From assembly GCF_900631945.1 (NCBI RefSeq), contig NZ_UZWE01000062.1, forward strand, positions 29,474 to 93,473: a stretch of 64,000 bases of DNA, written 5' to 3'. Source of the stretch: Paracoccus haematequi. Its GTDB lineage: Bacteria; Pseudomonadota; Alphaproteobacteria; Rhodobacterales; Rhodobacteraceae. Both the position numbers and the translations under genes were made by a program. Each line of letters begins with the position of its first letter. Positions within the stretch are counted from its first letter, which is position 1. Below are positions 23,169 to 31,856 of the stretch, in pieces. The notes under the pieces were generated by a model that was given only the letters and a program-made list of their open reading frames with translations, did no database searches and was not told where the DNA came from.

Positions 23169-23210
23169 CCGGATCGCGCGTCTCTCGCGCGGTCCGGTCT
23201 TTTCCGTTTT
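23169..23210 (+). terminator. Terminator-like hairpin between rpsK and rpoA
   Basis: CCGGATCGCGCG (23169-23180) pairs over 12 bases (one G-U) with CGCGCGGTCCGG (23186-23197) across a TCTCT loop, followed by TCTTTTCCGTTTT. It would partly uncouple rpoA and rplQ from the upstream ribosomal genes. Confidence 0.75.
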
Positions 23211-23268
23211 CAACCTCGGGCGTTTCCGACCACGGACATGGGGCGGAAGCAAGAATGGAGGCAAACGC

Positions 23269-24285
23269 ATGATCCACAAGAATTGGGCCGAGCTGATCAA
23301 GCCGACGCAATTGGTTGTCAAGCCGGGTGCGGATGCCACCCGCACCGCCACGCTGGTCGCCGAACCGCTGGAGCGGGGCTTCGGCCTGACGCTGGGCAAC
23401 GCGCTGCGCCGCGTGCTGCTGTCCTCGCTGCAAGGCGGGGCCATCACCTCGGTTCAGATCGACAACGTGCTGCACGAATTCAGCAGCGTCGCGGGCGTCC
23501 GCGAGGATGTGACGGACATCGTCCTGAACCTCAAGGGCGTGACGCTGAAGATGGACGTGGAAGGGCCGAAGCGCCTGACCCTGTCGGCCAAGGGACCGGG
23601 CGAGGTCAAGGCCGGCGATATCCAGGAAACCGCCGGGATTACCGTCCTGAACCGCGATCACGTCATCTGCCATCTGGACGACGGCGCCGACCTGAACATG
23701 GAACTGACGGTGCAGACCGGCAAGGGCTATGTCGCGGCCGACAAGAACCGCCCCGAGGATGCGCCCATCGGGCTGATTCCGATCGACGCGATCTTCTCTC
23801 CGGTCAAGCGCGTCAGCTATGAGGTCACGCCGACCCGCGAGGGGCAGGTGCTGGACTATGACAAGCTGACGATGAAGATCGAGACCGACGGTTCGCTGAC
23901 CCCGGAGGACGCCGTGGCCTATGCCGCGCGCATCGTTCAGGACCAACTGTCGGTCTTCGTGAACTTCGACGAACCCGAATCGGCCAACCGCCAGGATGCC
24001 GAGGACGGGCTGGAATTCGATCCGCGCCTGCTGAAGAAGGTGGACGAACTGGAACTGTCGGTGCGTTCGGCCAACTGCCTGAAGAACGACAACATCGTCT
24101 ATATCGGCGACCTGATCCAGAAAACCGAAGCCGAGATGCTGCGCACGCCGAACTTTGGCCGCAAGTCCTTGAACGAAATCAAGGAAGTGCTGTCGGGGAT
24201 GGGCCTGCACCTGGGCATGGACGTGGTCGACTGGCCGCCGGAAAACATCGAGGATCTGGCCAAGCGTTTCGACGACCAGTTCTGA
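23269..24285 (+). CDS. rpoA: DNA-directed RNA polymerase subunit alpha
   Basis: The 338-residue alpha subunit nucleates polymerase assembly and contacts activators. The N-terminal dimerisation domain contains [32 protein letters not shown]. The C-terminal domain begins near [25 protein letters not shown] and contains the helix-hairpin-helix [18 protein letters not shown] shine-Dalgarno GGAGG lies eight bases upstream. Confidence 0.98.
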   Translation: MIHKNWAELIKPTQLVVKPGADATRTATLVAEPLERGFGLTLGNALRRVLLSSLQGGAITSVQIDNVLHEFSSVAGVREDVTDIVLNLKGVTLKMDVEGPKRLTLSAKGPGEVKAGDIQETAGITVLNRDHVICHLDDGADLNMELTVQTGKGYVAADKNRPEDAPIGLIPIDAIFSPVKRVSYEVTPTREGQVLDYDKLTMKIETDGSLTPEDAVAYAARIVQDQLSVFVNFDEPESANRQDAEDGLEFDPRLLKKVDELELSVRSANCLKNDNIVYIGDLIQKTEAEMLRTPNFGRKSLNEIKEVLSGMGLHLGMDVVDWPPENIEDLAKRFDDQF

Positions 24286-24292
24286 CGGATTC

Positions 24293-24312
24293 GGGGGCGG
24301 TTCGCCGCCCCC
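24293..24312 (+). other. UUCG-capped hairpin between rpoA and rplQ
   Basis: GGGGGCGG and CCGCCCCC form a perfect eight-base stem closed by TTCG. No T tract follows, so it more likely protects or processes the transcript than terminates it. Confidence 0.6.
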
Positions 24313-24397
24313 GTACGACCGGGCATTCCGCCCCAAGGAGAGCGGCCCGCACGCATGGGCTGCCGGACAAAGCAAAAGACGTTAACGGAGAATCATC

Positions 24398-24817
24398 ATG
24401 CGTCACGCCCGTGGCTATCGCCGCCTCAACCGCACCCATGAACACCGCAAGGCGCTGTTCGCCAACATGGCCGGATCCTTGATCGAGCACGAGCAGATCA
24501 AGACGACCCTGCCCAAGGCCAAGGAACTGCGCCCGATCATCGAAAAGCTGATCACGCTGGCCAAGCGCGGCGATCTGCACGCCCGCCGCCAGGCCGCCGC
24601 GCAGTTGAAGCAGGACCAGTACGTCGCCAAGCTGTTCGACGTTCTGGGCGAGCGTTACAAGGACCGCCAGGGCGGCTATGTCCGCGTCCTGAAGGCCGGT
24701 TTCCGCTATGGCGACATGGCGCCGATGGCGATCATCGAATTCGTGGACCGCGACACCTCGGCCAAGGGCGCGGCCGATCGTGCCCGCGTCGAGGCCGAGG
24801 CTGCCGAGGCCGAATAA
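24398..24817 (+). CDS. rplQ: 50S ribosomal protein L17
   Basis: The 139-residue L17 lies near the tunnel exit. [32 protein letters not shown] is canonical and the end is an acidic/Ala-rich tail. It closes the alpha operon; a terminator follows within 30 bp. Confidence 0.97.
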   Translation: MRHARGYRRLNRTHEHRKALFANMAGSLIEHEQIKTTLPKAKELRPIIEKLITLAKRGDLHARRQAAAQLKQDQYVAKLFDVLGERYKDRQGGYVRVLKAGFRYGDMAPMAIIEFVDRDTSAKGAADRARVEAEAAEAE

Positions 24818-24841
24818 CGCCGCATCTGTCGGCTGAGCGAA

Positions 24842-25036
24842 TCAGACGCCTCGCAGCCCATCCGGTTGCGGGGCGTTTTTCGTGATGTCGCGGCACAGTT
24901 GGTTGGGCGCTGGAGGGTTGATAGCCTTGGAAATCGCGCGGGCGGCGTCTTGCCGCTCATCCGCCGTCAGGGGCATCGCCAGCAGTTGCTGGCGAAGAGG
25001 GACGGGCAGCGTCAGAACGTCGCGAGACAGCCGCAT
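24842..25036 (-). CDS. Small hypothetical protein
   Basis: The 64-residue product starts MRLSRDVLTLPVPLRQQLLAMPLTADERQDAARAISKA and has no signal peptide or membrane segment. It is Leu/Ala/Arg-rich and probably helical. Support comes from a good Shine-Dalgarno (AGGAG, nine bases before the ATG) and its place between convergent rplQ and divergent luxR. Against it, the last codons coincide with the rplQ terminator, and I do not recognise a family. Confidence 0.45.
   Translation of the reverse strand: MRLSRDVLTLPVPLRQQLLAMPLTADERQDAARAISKAINPPAPNQLCRDITKNAPQPDGLRGV
24846..24880 (+). terminator. Terminator after rplQ
   Basis: ACGCCTCGCA (24846-24855) pairs over ten bases with TGCGGGGCGT (24867-24876), followed by TTTT. 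It overlaps the 3' end of the small minus-strand gene at 24842. Confidence 0.85.
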
Positions 25037-25099
25037 AGGCGGGATCTCCTATCCCATTAAGGATATGGCAACTATTATGCTCCAAGACTACTTTGTACG

Positions 25100-25128
25100 T
25101 TGACGCCTTCGAACGCAATTTGTCTAAA
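25100..25128 (+). promoter_or_regulatory. Candidate luxR promoter with start point at the ATG
   Basis: TTGACG (25100-25105), 17 bases, TCTAAA (25123-25128). The predicted first transcribed base (about 25135) falls on the luxR start codon at 25134, and there is no Shine-Dalgarno, so the mRNA may be leaderless. Confidence 0.45.
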
Positions 25129-25133
25129 AAGTC

Positions 25134-25745
25134 ATGTCATCACGCGCCGATATCAATGCTGGCCTGCAAAAACTGGGGAAGCTTGCCCCGGCAGGCTATT
25201 TCGTGGGGCTGCATATCCGTTTTGCCGCCCCGTTGATGCAATTTCAGACATATGCGCAGGAATGGGCGGATTTTTATTCCCAGAACGGCTACGCGCTGCG
25301 CGATCCGACGATCGCCTGGGGATTTTCGACGACGGGGGCCTGCCGCTGGTCCAGTCTGCCGATCCCGGATCCGTTCAGCATCCTGAAGGACGCGGCGAAC
25401 CACGGCCTGACGTTCGGGCTGACGGTCTCTTGCGGGCCGATCAGTTCCCGCACCATCGCCAGCTTCGCCCGCGACGACCGCGAATTCACGGATGACGAGA
25501 TCGCCGAGATCTCGACCACGGTACGTCGGCTTCACGATTCAACGGAGCCGCCGGCGAGCCTGACAAAGGCTCAGAAAGATGCCCTTCGTTGCGTCGCGGA
25601 GGGCGATCGTCATGCGGCAGCGGCGGCCAAGCTTGGCATCACCGAAAGCGCGTTCAAGGCAAGGCTGATCTCAGTCCGGGAAAGACTGAAGGCCCGCACG
25701 ACCGCCGAGGCGTTGCAGAGGGCCAAGGAATACCGCCTGCTTTAG
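25134..25745 (+). CDS. LuxR-family quorum-sensing regulator
   Basis: The 203-residue protein has an N-terminal autoinducer-binding domain and a C-terminal LuxR-type helix-turn-helix (roughly residues 142-203, AKLGITESAFKARLISVRERLKA as recognition part). The acyl-homoserine-lactone pocket residues W44, Y48, D57, P58 and W72 have the same spacing as Trp57, Tyr61, Asp70, Pro71 and Trp85 of TraR, so it should bind AHL. The DNA-binding domain is divergent from the classical pattern. luxI follows 62 bp downstream in the same direction, so the two form a cognate pair. No Shine-Dalgarno is visible at the ATG. Confidence 0.85.
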   Translation: MSSRADINAGLQKLGKLAPAGYFVGLHIRFAAPLMQFQTYAQEWADFYSQNGYALRDPTIAWGFSTTGACRWSSLPIPDPFSILKDAANHGLTFGLTVSCGPISSRTIASFARDDREFTDDEIAEISTTVRRLHDSTEPPASLTKAQKDALRCVAEGDRHAAAAAKLGITESAFKARLISVRERLKARTTAEALQRAKEYRLL

Positions 25746-25807
25746 GCGTTCGCCCAGGGGATCCGGGACGCAACGAGGGGCTGTCCTTACACCCCAGGAG
25801 AATGACA

Positions 25808-26398
25808 ATGCAGACGACCACGCTTTCCTTTTCGAACCTTCACAACCATGGCGAACTGTTCGCCAAGCTGTTCCGCGCCCGCAAGCAGAGCTTCATCATC
25901 CAGAAGAACTGGGATCTGCCCGAGGCCGAGGACATGGAATTCGACCAGTATGACACGCCGCAAAGCCGCTGGATCGCGGTCCATGACAAGGGCGAGGTTC
26001 TGGCGGGCTTCCGCCTGACCCCGACCACGGCGCGCTGCGGGATCTACAGCTATATGATCCGCGACGCGCAAAAGGGCATCCTGGGCGGGTCGATCCCGCA
26101 GGATCTGCTGGACGGCGAGGCCCCCGTCGATCCGCAGGTCTGGGAATGCTCGCGCGTTTTCGTCAGCCACGACATCCCGCAGATGTATCGCCGCAAGGTC
26201 CATTACAAGATGGTCGAGGCGATGACCGCGTCCGCGCGCGAACTGGGCGCCACCAGGTTGATCGCGCTGACCGGCGCGTCCTGGCCCCGCTGGTACGGGC
26301 GCTGCGGCCTGGAAGCCGAAGCGATCGGCCGGGTGATGTGGATCGACGACGCCAACTTCCAGTGCGTTGCGATCAACCTGGCGCCGAAGATGCACTGA
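25808..26398 (+). CDS. LuxI-family acyl-homoserine-lactone synthase
   Basis: This 196-residue autoinducer synthase makes an AHL signal from S-adenosylmethionine and an acyl-carrier protein. The residues invariant in LuxI enzymes are in register: R25, F29, W35, E44, D46, D49 and R69, with the later WECSRVFV segment supplying the Glu/Arg pair. The ATG at 25808 is chosen over 25802 because AGGAG is then seven bases away. The acyl chain cannot be predicted. It is presumably controlled by the adjacent LuxR, but I see no clear lux-box palindrome in the 62-bp gap. Confidence 0.88.
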   Translation: MQTTTLSFSNLHNHGELFAKLFRARKQSFIIQKNWDLPEAEDMEFDQYDTPQSRWIAVHDKGEVLAGFRLTPTTARCGIYSYMIRDAQKGILGGSIPQDLLDGEAPVDPQVWECSRVFVSHDIPQMYRRKVHYKMVEAMTASARELGATRLIALTGASWPRWYGRCGLEAEAIGRVMWIDDANFQCVAINLAPKMH

Positions 26399-26446
26399 CG
26401 GCGGGGGCTGTTCGCGGCCGTCCGGCCATCCTACATTGACGGCATC

Positions 26447-27763
26447 ATGCCCGACCTGTTCGACGCCAGCCCCTTGTCCGATCCGCCGCCCTCCCCGGCG
26501 GTGCGACCCTTGGCCGACCGCATCCGCCCCGTGCGCATGGGCGATGTGATCGGTCAGGACAAGGTGCTTGGCCCGGATGGGCCGCTGGGGTCGATGCTGG
26601 GTTCGGGCAGCCTGTCGTCGCTGATCCTGTGGGGTCCGCCGGGCGTCGGCAAGACCACCATCGCCCGCCTGCTGGCGGACGAGACCGACCTGGCCTTCGT
26701 GCAGATCAGCGCGATCTTTTCCGGCGTCCCCGAACTGCGCAAGGTGTTCGAGGCCGCGAAGCTGCGCCGCAGCCAAGGGCGCGGCACACTGCTGTTCGTG
26801 GACGAGATCCACCGCTTCAACAAGGCGCAGCAGGACAGTTTCCTGCCCTATATGGAGGACGGGACGATCCTTCTGGTCGGTGCGACGACCGAAAATCCCT
26901 CGTTCGAACTGAACGCCGCGCTGATGTCGCGGGCCCAGGTCGTCGTGCTGGAACGTCTGTCGCTGCGCGATCTGGAACTGATGGCGCAACGCGCCGAACG
27001 GGAACTGGGCCGCAAGCTGCCCCTGACGGCCGAGGCGCGCGAGGCGCTGCTGGAGATGGCCGATGGCGACGGCCGCGCCGCCCTGAACCTGATCGAGCAG
27101 GTGGCGGCCTGGAAGACTGACAAGCCGATCGACCAGCCCGCCATGGCGCAGCGGCTGATGCGGCGGGCGGCGAAATACGACAAGTCGGGCGACGAGCATT
27201 ACAACCTGATTTCCGCCCTGCACAAATCGGTGCGCGGATCGGACCCCGACGCGGCGCTGTACTGGCTGGGCCGGATGCTGGAGGGGGGCGAGGATCCGCG
27301 CTATCTCGCCCGCCGCATCACCCGCATGGCGGTCGAGGATATCGGCCTGGCCGACCCGGCGGCGCAGCGCCATTGCCTGGATGCCTGGGCGCTGTACGAA
27401 CGGCTGGGATCGCCAGAGGGCGAGTTGGCCCTGGCGCAGGCGGTGATCTATCTGGCGCTGGCGCCGAAGTCGAATGCCGGATACGTCGCCTACAAGGCCG
27501 CCCGAGCCGAGGCGCGGCGCACCGGCAGCCTGATGCCGCCCGCCCATATCCTGAACGCGCCGACAAAGATGATGAAGGAACAGGGCTATGGCGCGGGTTA
27601 CGCCTATGACCACGACGCCGAGGACGGCTTTTCCGGCCAGAACTATTTCCCCGACGGCATGAAGCGCCCGGTTCTGTATGTCCCGGTCGAACGCGGCTTC
27701 GAACGGGAACTGAAGAAGCGGCTGGACTGGTTCGTGTCGCAGCGGCTGAAGCGCGGCGGTTGA
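26447..27763 (+). CDS. rarA: Replication-associated recombination protein A (AAA ATPase)
   Basis: The 438-residue protein belongs to the RarA/MgsA/WRNIP1 family of clamp-loader-like ATPases acting at stalled replication forks. It starts MPDLFDAS, then PLADRIRPVRMGDVIGQD, with Walker A GPPGVGKT at residues 63-70, a DEIHRFNKAQQD Walker B region and GATTENPSFELNAALMSRAQV sensor region. The C-terminal half has the tetramerisation domain with NAPTKMMKEQGYGAGYAYDHD. Length and motif order are typical. Confidence 0.95.
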   Translation: MPDLFDASPLSDPPPSPAVRPLADRIRPVRMGDVIGQDKVLGPDGPLGSMLGSGSLSSLILWGPPGVGKTTIARLLADETDLAFVQISAIFSGVPELRKVFEAAKLRRSQGRGTLLFVDEIHRFNKAQQDSFLPYMEDGTILLVGATTENPSFELNAALMSRAQVVVLERLSLRDLELMAQRAERELGRKLPLTAEAREALLEMADGDGRAALNLIEQVAAWKTDKPIDQPAMAQRLMRRAAKYDKSGDEHYNLISALHKSVRGSDPDAALYWLGRMLEGGEDPRYLARRITRMAVEDIGLADPAAQRHCLDAWALYERLGSPEGELALAQAVIYLALAPKSNAGYVAYKAARAEARRTGSLMPPAHILNAPTKMMKEQGYGAGYAYDHDAEDGFSGQNYFPDGMKRPVLYVPVERGFERELKKRLDWFVSQRLKRGG

Positions 27764-27794
27764 CTTTGCGCGCGTCCCGGCACAGGACCGGCCC

Positions 27795-28160
27795 ATGATG
27801 AACCCATATCTTCAGGTCGCCCTTGGCGGCGCCATCGGTTCGGCGGCGCGCCTTGGCGTGTATCGCGCGATGCCCGTGCAAGGCTTTCCGCTGGCGACGA
27901 TCGCCGTCAATGTCGCGGGCAGCCTGATCATGGGCCTGCTGGCCGTGGTGCTGACGGTGCGCGGCGGGGCTTGGGCGCCCCTTCTGCTGACCGGCGTCCT
28001 GGGCGGCTTCACGACCTTTTCGGCCTTTTCGCTGGACGCGCTGACCCTGTGGGAACGCGGGCAGGCGGCCTCGGCGGCGCTGTATGTCGCGGGATCGGTG
28101 CTGCTGTCGCTGGGGGCGGTCTTTGCGGGCATGGCCATTGGCCGGGGGATTTTCGCATGA
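27795..28160 (+). CDS. crcB: Fluoride channel CrcB/FluC
   Basis: The 121-residue, four-helix membrane protein matches the Fluc fluoride-export channel family. It has the GGAIGSAARLGVYR start, N in the first half (AVNVAGSLIMG) and the GGFTTFSAFSLD motif in the third helix. A single copy of this length would act as an antiparallel homodimer. Only 31 bp separate it from rarA, so there is no room for a fluoride riboswitch. Its stop overlaps the start of the next gene (ATGA). Confidence 0.92.
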   Translation: MMNPYLQVALGGAIGSAARLGVYRAMPVQGFPLATIAVNVAGSLIMGLLAVVLTVRGGAWAPLLLTGVLGGFTTFSAFSLDALTLWERGQAASAALYVAGSVLLSLGAVFAGMAIGRGIFA

Positions 28161-29209
28161 GCGGCGTCCAGACCATCCGCGTCGGCGAGGATGAAGGCGA
28201 TCAGCGCCTTGACCGCTGGCTGAAGAAGAAGTTCCCGCAACTGGGTCAGATCGCCATCGAGAAGCTGTGCCGCACGGGTCAGTTGCGCATCGACGGCGGG
28301 CGGGTGAAGCCTGCCACCCGGATCGAGGCCGGGCAAGAGGTTCGCATCCCGCCGCTGCCCGATACAGCCCCTGCGCCCGCGCGCGCCAGCCGCCCGCTGG
28401 GTCCGCGCGTGTCGGACAGCGATCAGCAGATGATCCAGGCCGCCGTGCTGTGGAAGGACGACCATATCATCGCGCTCAACAAGCCTCCGGGCCTGCCCAG
28501 CCAGGGCGGCAGCGGGCAGGGCGACCGGCATGTGGACGGGCTGACCACGGCGCTGATGTTCGGCTACAAGGACCGGCCCAAGCTGGTCCACCGGCTGGAC
28601 AAGGACACGTCCGGCGTGCTGCTGCTGGCGCGGACCGACCGCATCGCGCGGGCCTTGTCCGAGGCGTTCCGGTCCCGCACCACCCGCAAGATCTATTGGG
28701 CGGCGGTGGCGGGCGTGCCGCATCCGCGCATGGGCACGATCCGTTTCGGCCTGGTCAAGGGCGGGGGCGGGCGCGGCGACAATGAGAAGATGATCGCCGT
28801 CCACCCCCGCGACATCGACGCGACCGAGGGCGCCAAGCGCGCCACCACCGATTATGCCGTGCTGGATGCCCTTGGCACGCGGGCCAGCTGGTGCGCCCTG
28901 GTGCCGATCACCGGGCGGACCCATCAGTTGCGCGCGCATATGGCCGAACTGGGCCATCCCATCGTCGGCGACGGCAAATATGGCGGCTCGGGGCAGGAAA
29001 ACCTGGGCGACGGCTGGGGCGCGCAACTGGGCGGAGAGATCAGCAAGAAGCTGCACCTGCACGCCCGCAGCCTGTCCTTCGACCATCCGATCACCAAGAA
29101 GCGCATCACCCTGACCGCGCCCTTGCCCGACCACATGGCGCGGACCTGGAAAACGCTGGGATGGCATGAAAACGACGTGCCGGACGATCCTTTCGCAGAT
29201 GTCGAATGA
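28157..29209 (+). CDS. RluC/RluD-family pseudouridine synthase
   Basis: The 350-residue protein has an N-terminal S4-like RNA-binding domain (DQRLDRWLKKKFPQLGQIAIEKLCRTGQLRIDGGRVK) followed by the catalytic domain. The motif HRLDKDTSGVLLLART places the catalytic aspartate at D148. RluC-type enzymes isomerise uridines in 23S rRNA; the exact site cannot be read from sequence. It overlaps crcB and the following HAD gene by four bases each. Confidence 0.88.
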   Translation: MSGVQTIRVGEDEGDQRLDRWLKKKFPQLGQIAIEKLCRTGQLRIDGGRVKPATRIEAGQEVRIPPLPDTAPAPARASRPLGPRVSDSDQQMIQAAVLWKDDHIIALNKPPGLPSQGGSGQGDRHVDGLTTALMFGYKDRPKLVHRLDKDTSGVLLLARTDRIARALSEAFRSRTTRKIYWAAVAGVPHPRMGTIRFGLVKGGGGRGDNEKMIAVHPRDIDATEGAKRATTDYAVLDALGTRASWCALVPITGRTHQLRAHMAELGHPIVGDGKYGGSGQENLGDGWGAQLGGEISKKLHLHARSLSFDHPITKKRITLTAPLPDHMARTWKTLGWHENDVPDDPFADVE

Positions 29210-29862
29210 AGCTGGTCGTCTTCGATGTGGACGGCACGCTGGTCGACAGCCAGCACCATATCCACGGCGCCATGACGCTGGCATTCCAGGCGGCCGGGCT
29301 GGCCCCGCTGCCGCGCGACGCGGTGTTGCAGATCGTCGGCCTGTCGCTGCCGGTGGCGGTGGCGCATCTGGCCCCCGGCCAGGATGCCGCGACCCAGGCG
29401 CTGATTGCCGATGCCTATCGCAGGGCCTTCATGCAGGCGCGGCTGGCCCAGGCCGCGCCCCTGTATCCCGGTGCGCTGGCCTGCCTGGACGGGCTTGCCG
29501 CGCGCGACGACCTGCTGCTGGCGGTGGCCACGGGCAAGTCGCGGCGCGGGCTGGCGGCGATGATCGCCGCGCATGGGCTGGAAGGCCGGTTCGTCAGCCT
29601 TCAGACGGCGGATGACCACCCGTCGAAACCCCATCTGTCCATGCTTCTGGCCGCGCTGGCCGAGACCGGCGTGGCGGCCGGGGACGCGGTGATGATCGGC
29701 GATACCAGTTTCGACATGGACATGGCGCGGGCGGCGGGAATGGCGGCGTTCGGCGTTGGCTGGGGCTATCACGCCCGCGACCGGCTGGCGGCCTCGGGCG
29801 CGGTGCTGGTGGCGGAGGATTTCACGGATTTGGGCCAGGCAGTGGCAAGGTGGGCGGCATGA
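29206..29862 (+). CDS. HAD-family phosphatase (phosphoglycolate-phosphatase-like)
   Basis: The 218-residue protein has the haloacid-dehalogenase core. FDVDGTLVDS puts the nucleophile and acid/base aspartates at D7 and D9, followed by the VATGKSRRGL Thr motif and MIGDTSFDMDMARAAG metal-binding loop. A helical cap (residues ~15-85) makes it subfamily I, like phosphoglycolate phosphatase. Its real substrate is not evident. Four-base overlaps on both sides suggest co-translation with the rRNA-modification and ATP12 genes. Confidence 0.85.
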   Translation: MKLVVFDVDGTLVDSQHHIHGAMTLAFQAAGLAPLPRDAVLQIVGLSLPVAVAHLAPGQDAATQALIADAYRRAFMQARLAQAAPLYPGALACLDGLAARDDLLLAVATGKSRRGLAAMIAAHGLEGRFVSLQTADDHPSKPHLSMLLAALAETGVAAGDAVMIGDTSFDMDMARAAGMAAFGVGWGYHARDRLAASGAVLVAEDFTDLGQAVARWAA

Positions 29863-30572
29863 GCGAATGGAAAGCGCGGCGGTTCTGGAAGGCGGCTTCG
29901 GTTCGGCCCGCCGACAAGGGGTTCGGGATCGCGCTGGACGACCGCCCCCTGCGCACCCCTGGCAAGCTGCCGCTGCTGCTGCCGACCGCCGCCCTGGCCG
30001 CGGCGGTGGCGGCGGAATGGGACGCGCAGGCGGATGTGATCGATCCGAACACCATGCCGCTGACCCGCGCCGCCAATTCCGCCATCGAGAAGGTGACGCC
30101 CCAGTTTGCCGATGTCGCGGGCATGCTTGCCGATTATGGCGGCACCGATCTTTTGTCCTATCGCGCGGACCAGCCGGCGGAACTGGCGCGGCGCCAGGCC
30201 GAGGGGTGGGATCCGCTGGTCGACTGGGCGGCGACCGATCTGCGCGCGCCCCTGCGCATCACCCACGGCGTCATCCCCATCGCCCAGGATCCCGAGGCCC
30301 TGACCCGGCTGCACGGCCATGTCGCCGCACTGGACGCCTTCGGCCTGACCGCGCTGCACGATCTTGTGACGCTGCCCGGTTCGCTGGTCCTGGGCCTGGC
30401 CGTCATCCGGGGCCGGATCGACGCGGATACGGCCTTCCGCCTGTCCCGCATCGACGAGGATTTCCAGGCCGAGCAATGGGGCCAGGACGACGAGGCGCGC
30501 CTTGCCGCCGAAAGCCGCAGGGCGGCGATGATGGACGCCGAACGGCTGTGGCGCCTGTCGCGCACGGGTTGA
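29859..30572 (+). CDS. ATP12-family F1-ATPase assembly chaperone
   Basis: The 237-residue product resembles ATP12, which in mitochondria escorts the alpha subunit during F1 assembly and is conserved in alphaproteobacteria. Family features are the N-terminal KARRFWKAASVRPADKGFGIALDDRPLRTPGK and the central TDLLSYRAD followed by WDPLVDWA. The ATG at 29859 overlaps the HAD stop (ATGA); a GTG nine bases upstream is possible. It ends the crcB-led run of coupled genes. Confidence 0.88.
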   Translation: MSEWKARRFWKAASVRPADKGFGIALDDRPLRTPGKLPLLLPTAALAAAVAAEWDAQADVIDPNTMPLTRAANSAIEKVTPQFADVAGMLADYGGTDLLSYRADQPAELARRQAEGWDPLVDWAATDLRAPLRITHGVIPIAQDPEALTRLHGHVAALDAFGLTALHDLVTLPGSLVLGLAVIRGRIDADTAFRLSRIDEDFQAEQWGQDDEARLAAESRRAAMMDAERLWRLSRTG

Positions 30573-30598
30573 ATGTGCCCGCCCGCCGGGCGTCGCGC

Positions 30599-30628
30599 TT
30601 GACGCATCGGGAAGGATCGGCACTATGT
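30599..30628 (+). promoter_or_regulatory. Candidate promoter of the aap operon
   Basis: TTGACG (30599-30604) and CTATGT (30623-30628) with an 18-base spacer, about 100 bases before aapJ. The -35 is good and the -10 weaker. Confidence 0.4.
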
Positions 30629-30732
30629 CGCCTATGGGATGCCCCTTCCGGGGGGCTTTCGCGAAGGCTCGGCCGCAAAGGTCCGGGTGACGTCCGGGCG
30701 GGGCCGGGACGGCAACCAACAAAGGGGTAGAC

Positions 30733-31749
30733 ATGAAGACTTCGGTATTTCTGGGCACCGTCGCCGCCGCCACGCTGATGGCGGGGGCCGGCATGGCCGA
30801 CACGCTGGCCGACGTGAAGGCGCGTGGCGAGCTGAACTGCGGCGTGAACACCGGCCTTGTCGGCTTCGCGGCGCCGGATGCGAACGGCAACTGGACGGGC
30901 TTCGATGTCGATATCTGCAAGGCCGTCGCCGCCGCCGTGCTGGGCGATGCAAGCAAGGTGAAATACGTCCCCACCACCGGCCAGACGCGCTTTACCGCGC
31001 TGTCCTCGGGCGAGGTGGACCTGCTGGCCCGGAACTCGACCTGGACGTTTTCGCGCGACACCGACCTGAAGCTGGATTTCATCGGCGTCAATTACTATGA
31101 CGGCCAAGGCTTCATGGTCCGCAAGGATCTGGGCGTGACCTCGGCCAAGGAACTGGAAGGCGCGACCGTCTGCATCCAGACCGGCACCACGACGGAACTG
31201 AACCTGGCCGACTACTTCAAGGCCAACAACATGACCTATCAGCCCGTCAACATCGACAGCAACGCCGAGGGCGAGCAGCAATACATGGCCGGCGCCTGCG
31301 ACGCCTATACGACCGACGCATCAGGCCTGGCCGCCACCCGCGCGGCCTTCGCCGACCCGGAAAACCACATCATCCTGCCCGAGATCATCTCCAAGGAACC
31401 GCTGGGGCCTGCGGTGCGCCACGGCGACAACAACTGGGGCGATATCGTTCGCTGGACGCTGTACGCGCTGATCGCGGCCGAGGAATACGGCATCACTTCG
31501 GCCAATATCGAGGAACTGACCAGCTCGTCCCAGAACCCCGAGGTTCAGCGTCTGCTGGGCGTGACCGACGATCTGGGCGCGATGATCGGACTGGACAAGG
31601 AATGGGCCAAACGCGCCATCATGGCCAGCGGCAACTATGGCGAGATTTTCGCGGCCAATATCGGCGAACAGACCCCGATTGGTCTGGCGCGCGGCCTGAA
31701 CGCGCAATGGACCCAGGGCGGCCTGATGTACGCGATGCCCTTCCGCTAA
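30733..31749 (+). CDS. aapJ: General L-amino-acid ABC transporter, periplasmic binding protein (AapJ/BztA)
   Basis: The 338-residue protein is a family-3 solute-binding protein with a signal peptide ending GAGMA. The mature start DTLADVKARGELNCGVNTGLVGFAAPDANGNWTGFDVDICKAVAAA is the AapJ/BztA signature. Aap/Bzt systems take up glutamate, glutamine, aspartate and related amino acids. It heads the aapJQMP operon. A hairpin after it should leave the binding protein more abundant than the permeases. AGGGGT precedes the ATG. Confidence 0.92.
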   Translation: MKTSVFLGTVAAATLMAGAGMADTLADVKARGELNCGVNTGLVGFAAPDANGNWTGFDVDICKAVAAAVLGDASKVKYVPTTGQTRFTALSSGEVDLLARNSTWTFSRDTDLKLDFIGVNYYDGQGFMVRKDLGVTSAKELEGATVCIQTGTTTELNLADYFKANNMTYQPVNIDSNAEGEQQYMAGACDAYTTDASGLAATRAAFADPENHIILPEIISKEPLGPAVRHGDNNWGDIVRWTLYALIAAEEYGITSANIEELTSSSQNPEVQRLLGVTDDLGAMIGLDKEWAKRAIMASGNYGEIFAANIGEQTPIGLARGLNAQWTQGGLMYAMPFR

Positions 31750-31765
31750 GACCTGCACAAGACCG

Positions 31766-31789
31766 AAGGGGGCGCAATCGCGCCCCTTT
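31766..31789 (+). terminator. Intercistronic hairpin between aapJ and aapQ
   Basis: AAGGGGGCGC and GCGCCCCTTT form a ten-pair stem (one G-U) around AATC. The T run is short, fitting partial termination or 3'-end protection of aapJ mRNA. Confidence 0.65.
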
Positions 31790-31856
31790 CCCATAATGAA
31801 AAGACCGGTCGCACGAAACGCCGCAAAGGCATGACCGGCTACAGGGGTAAAATCGA

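Noticed and set aside
27764..27794. Fluoride riboswitch before crcB
   Set aside because: The gap is only 31 bp, too short for the crcB motif, and the GGCGAUG-type core is not seen.
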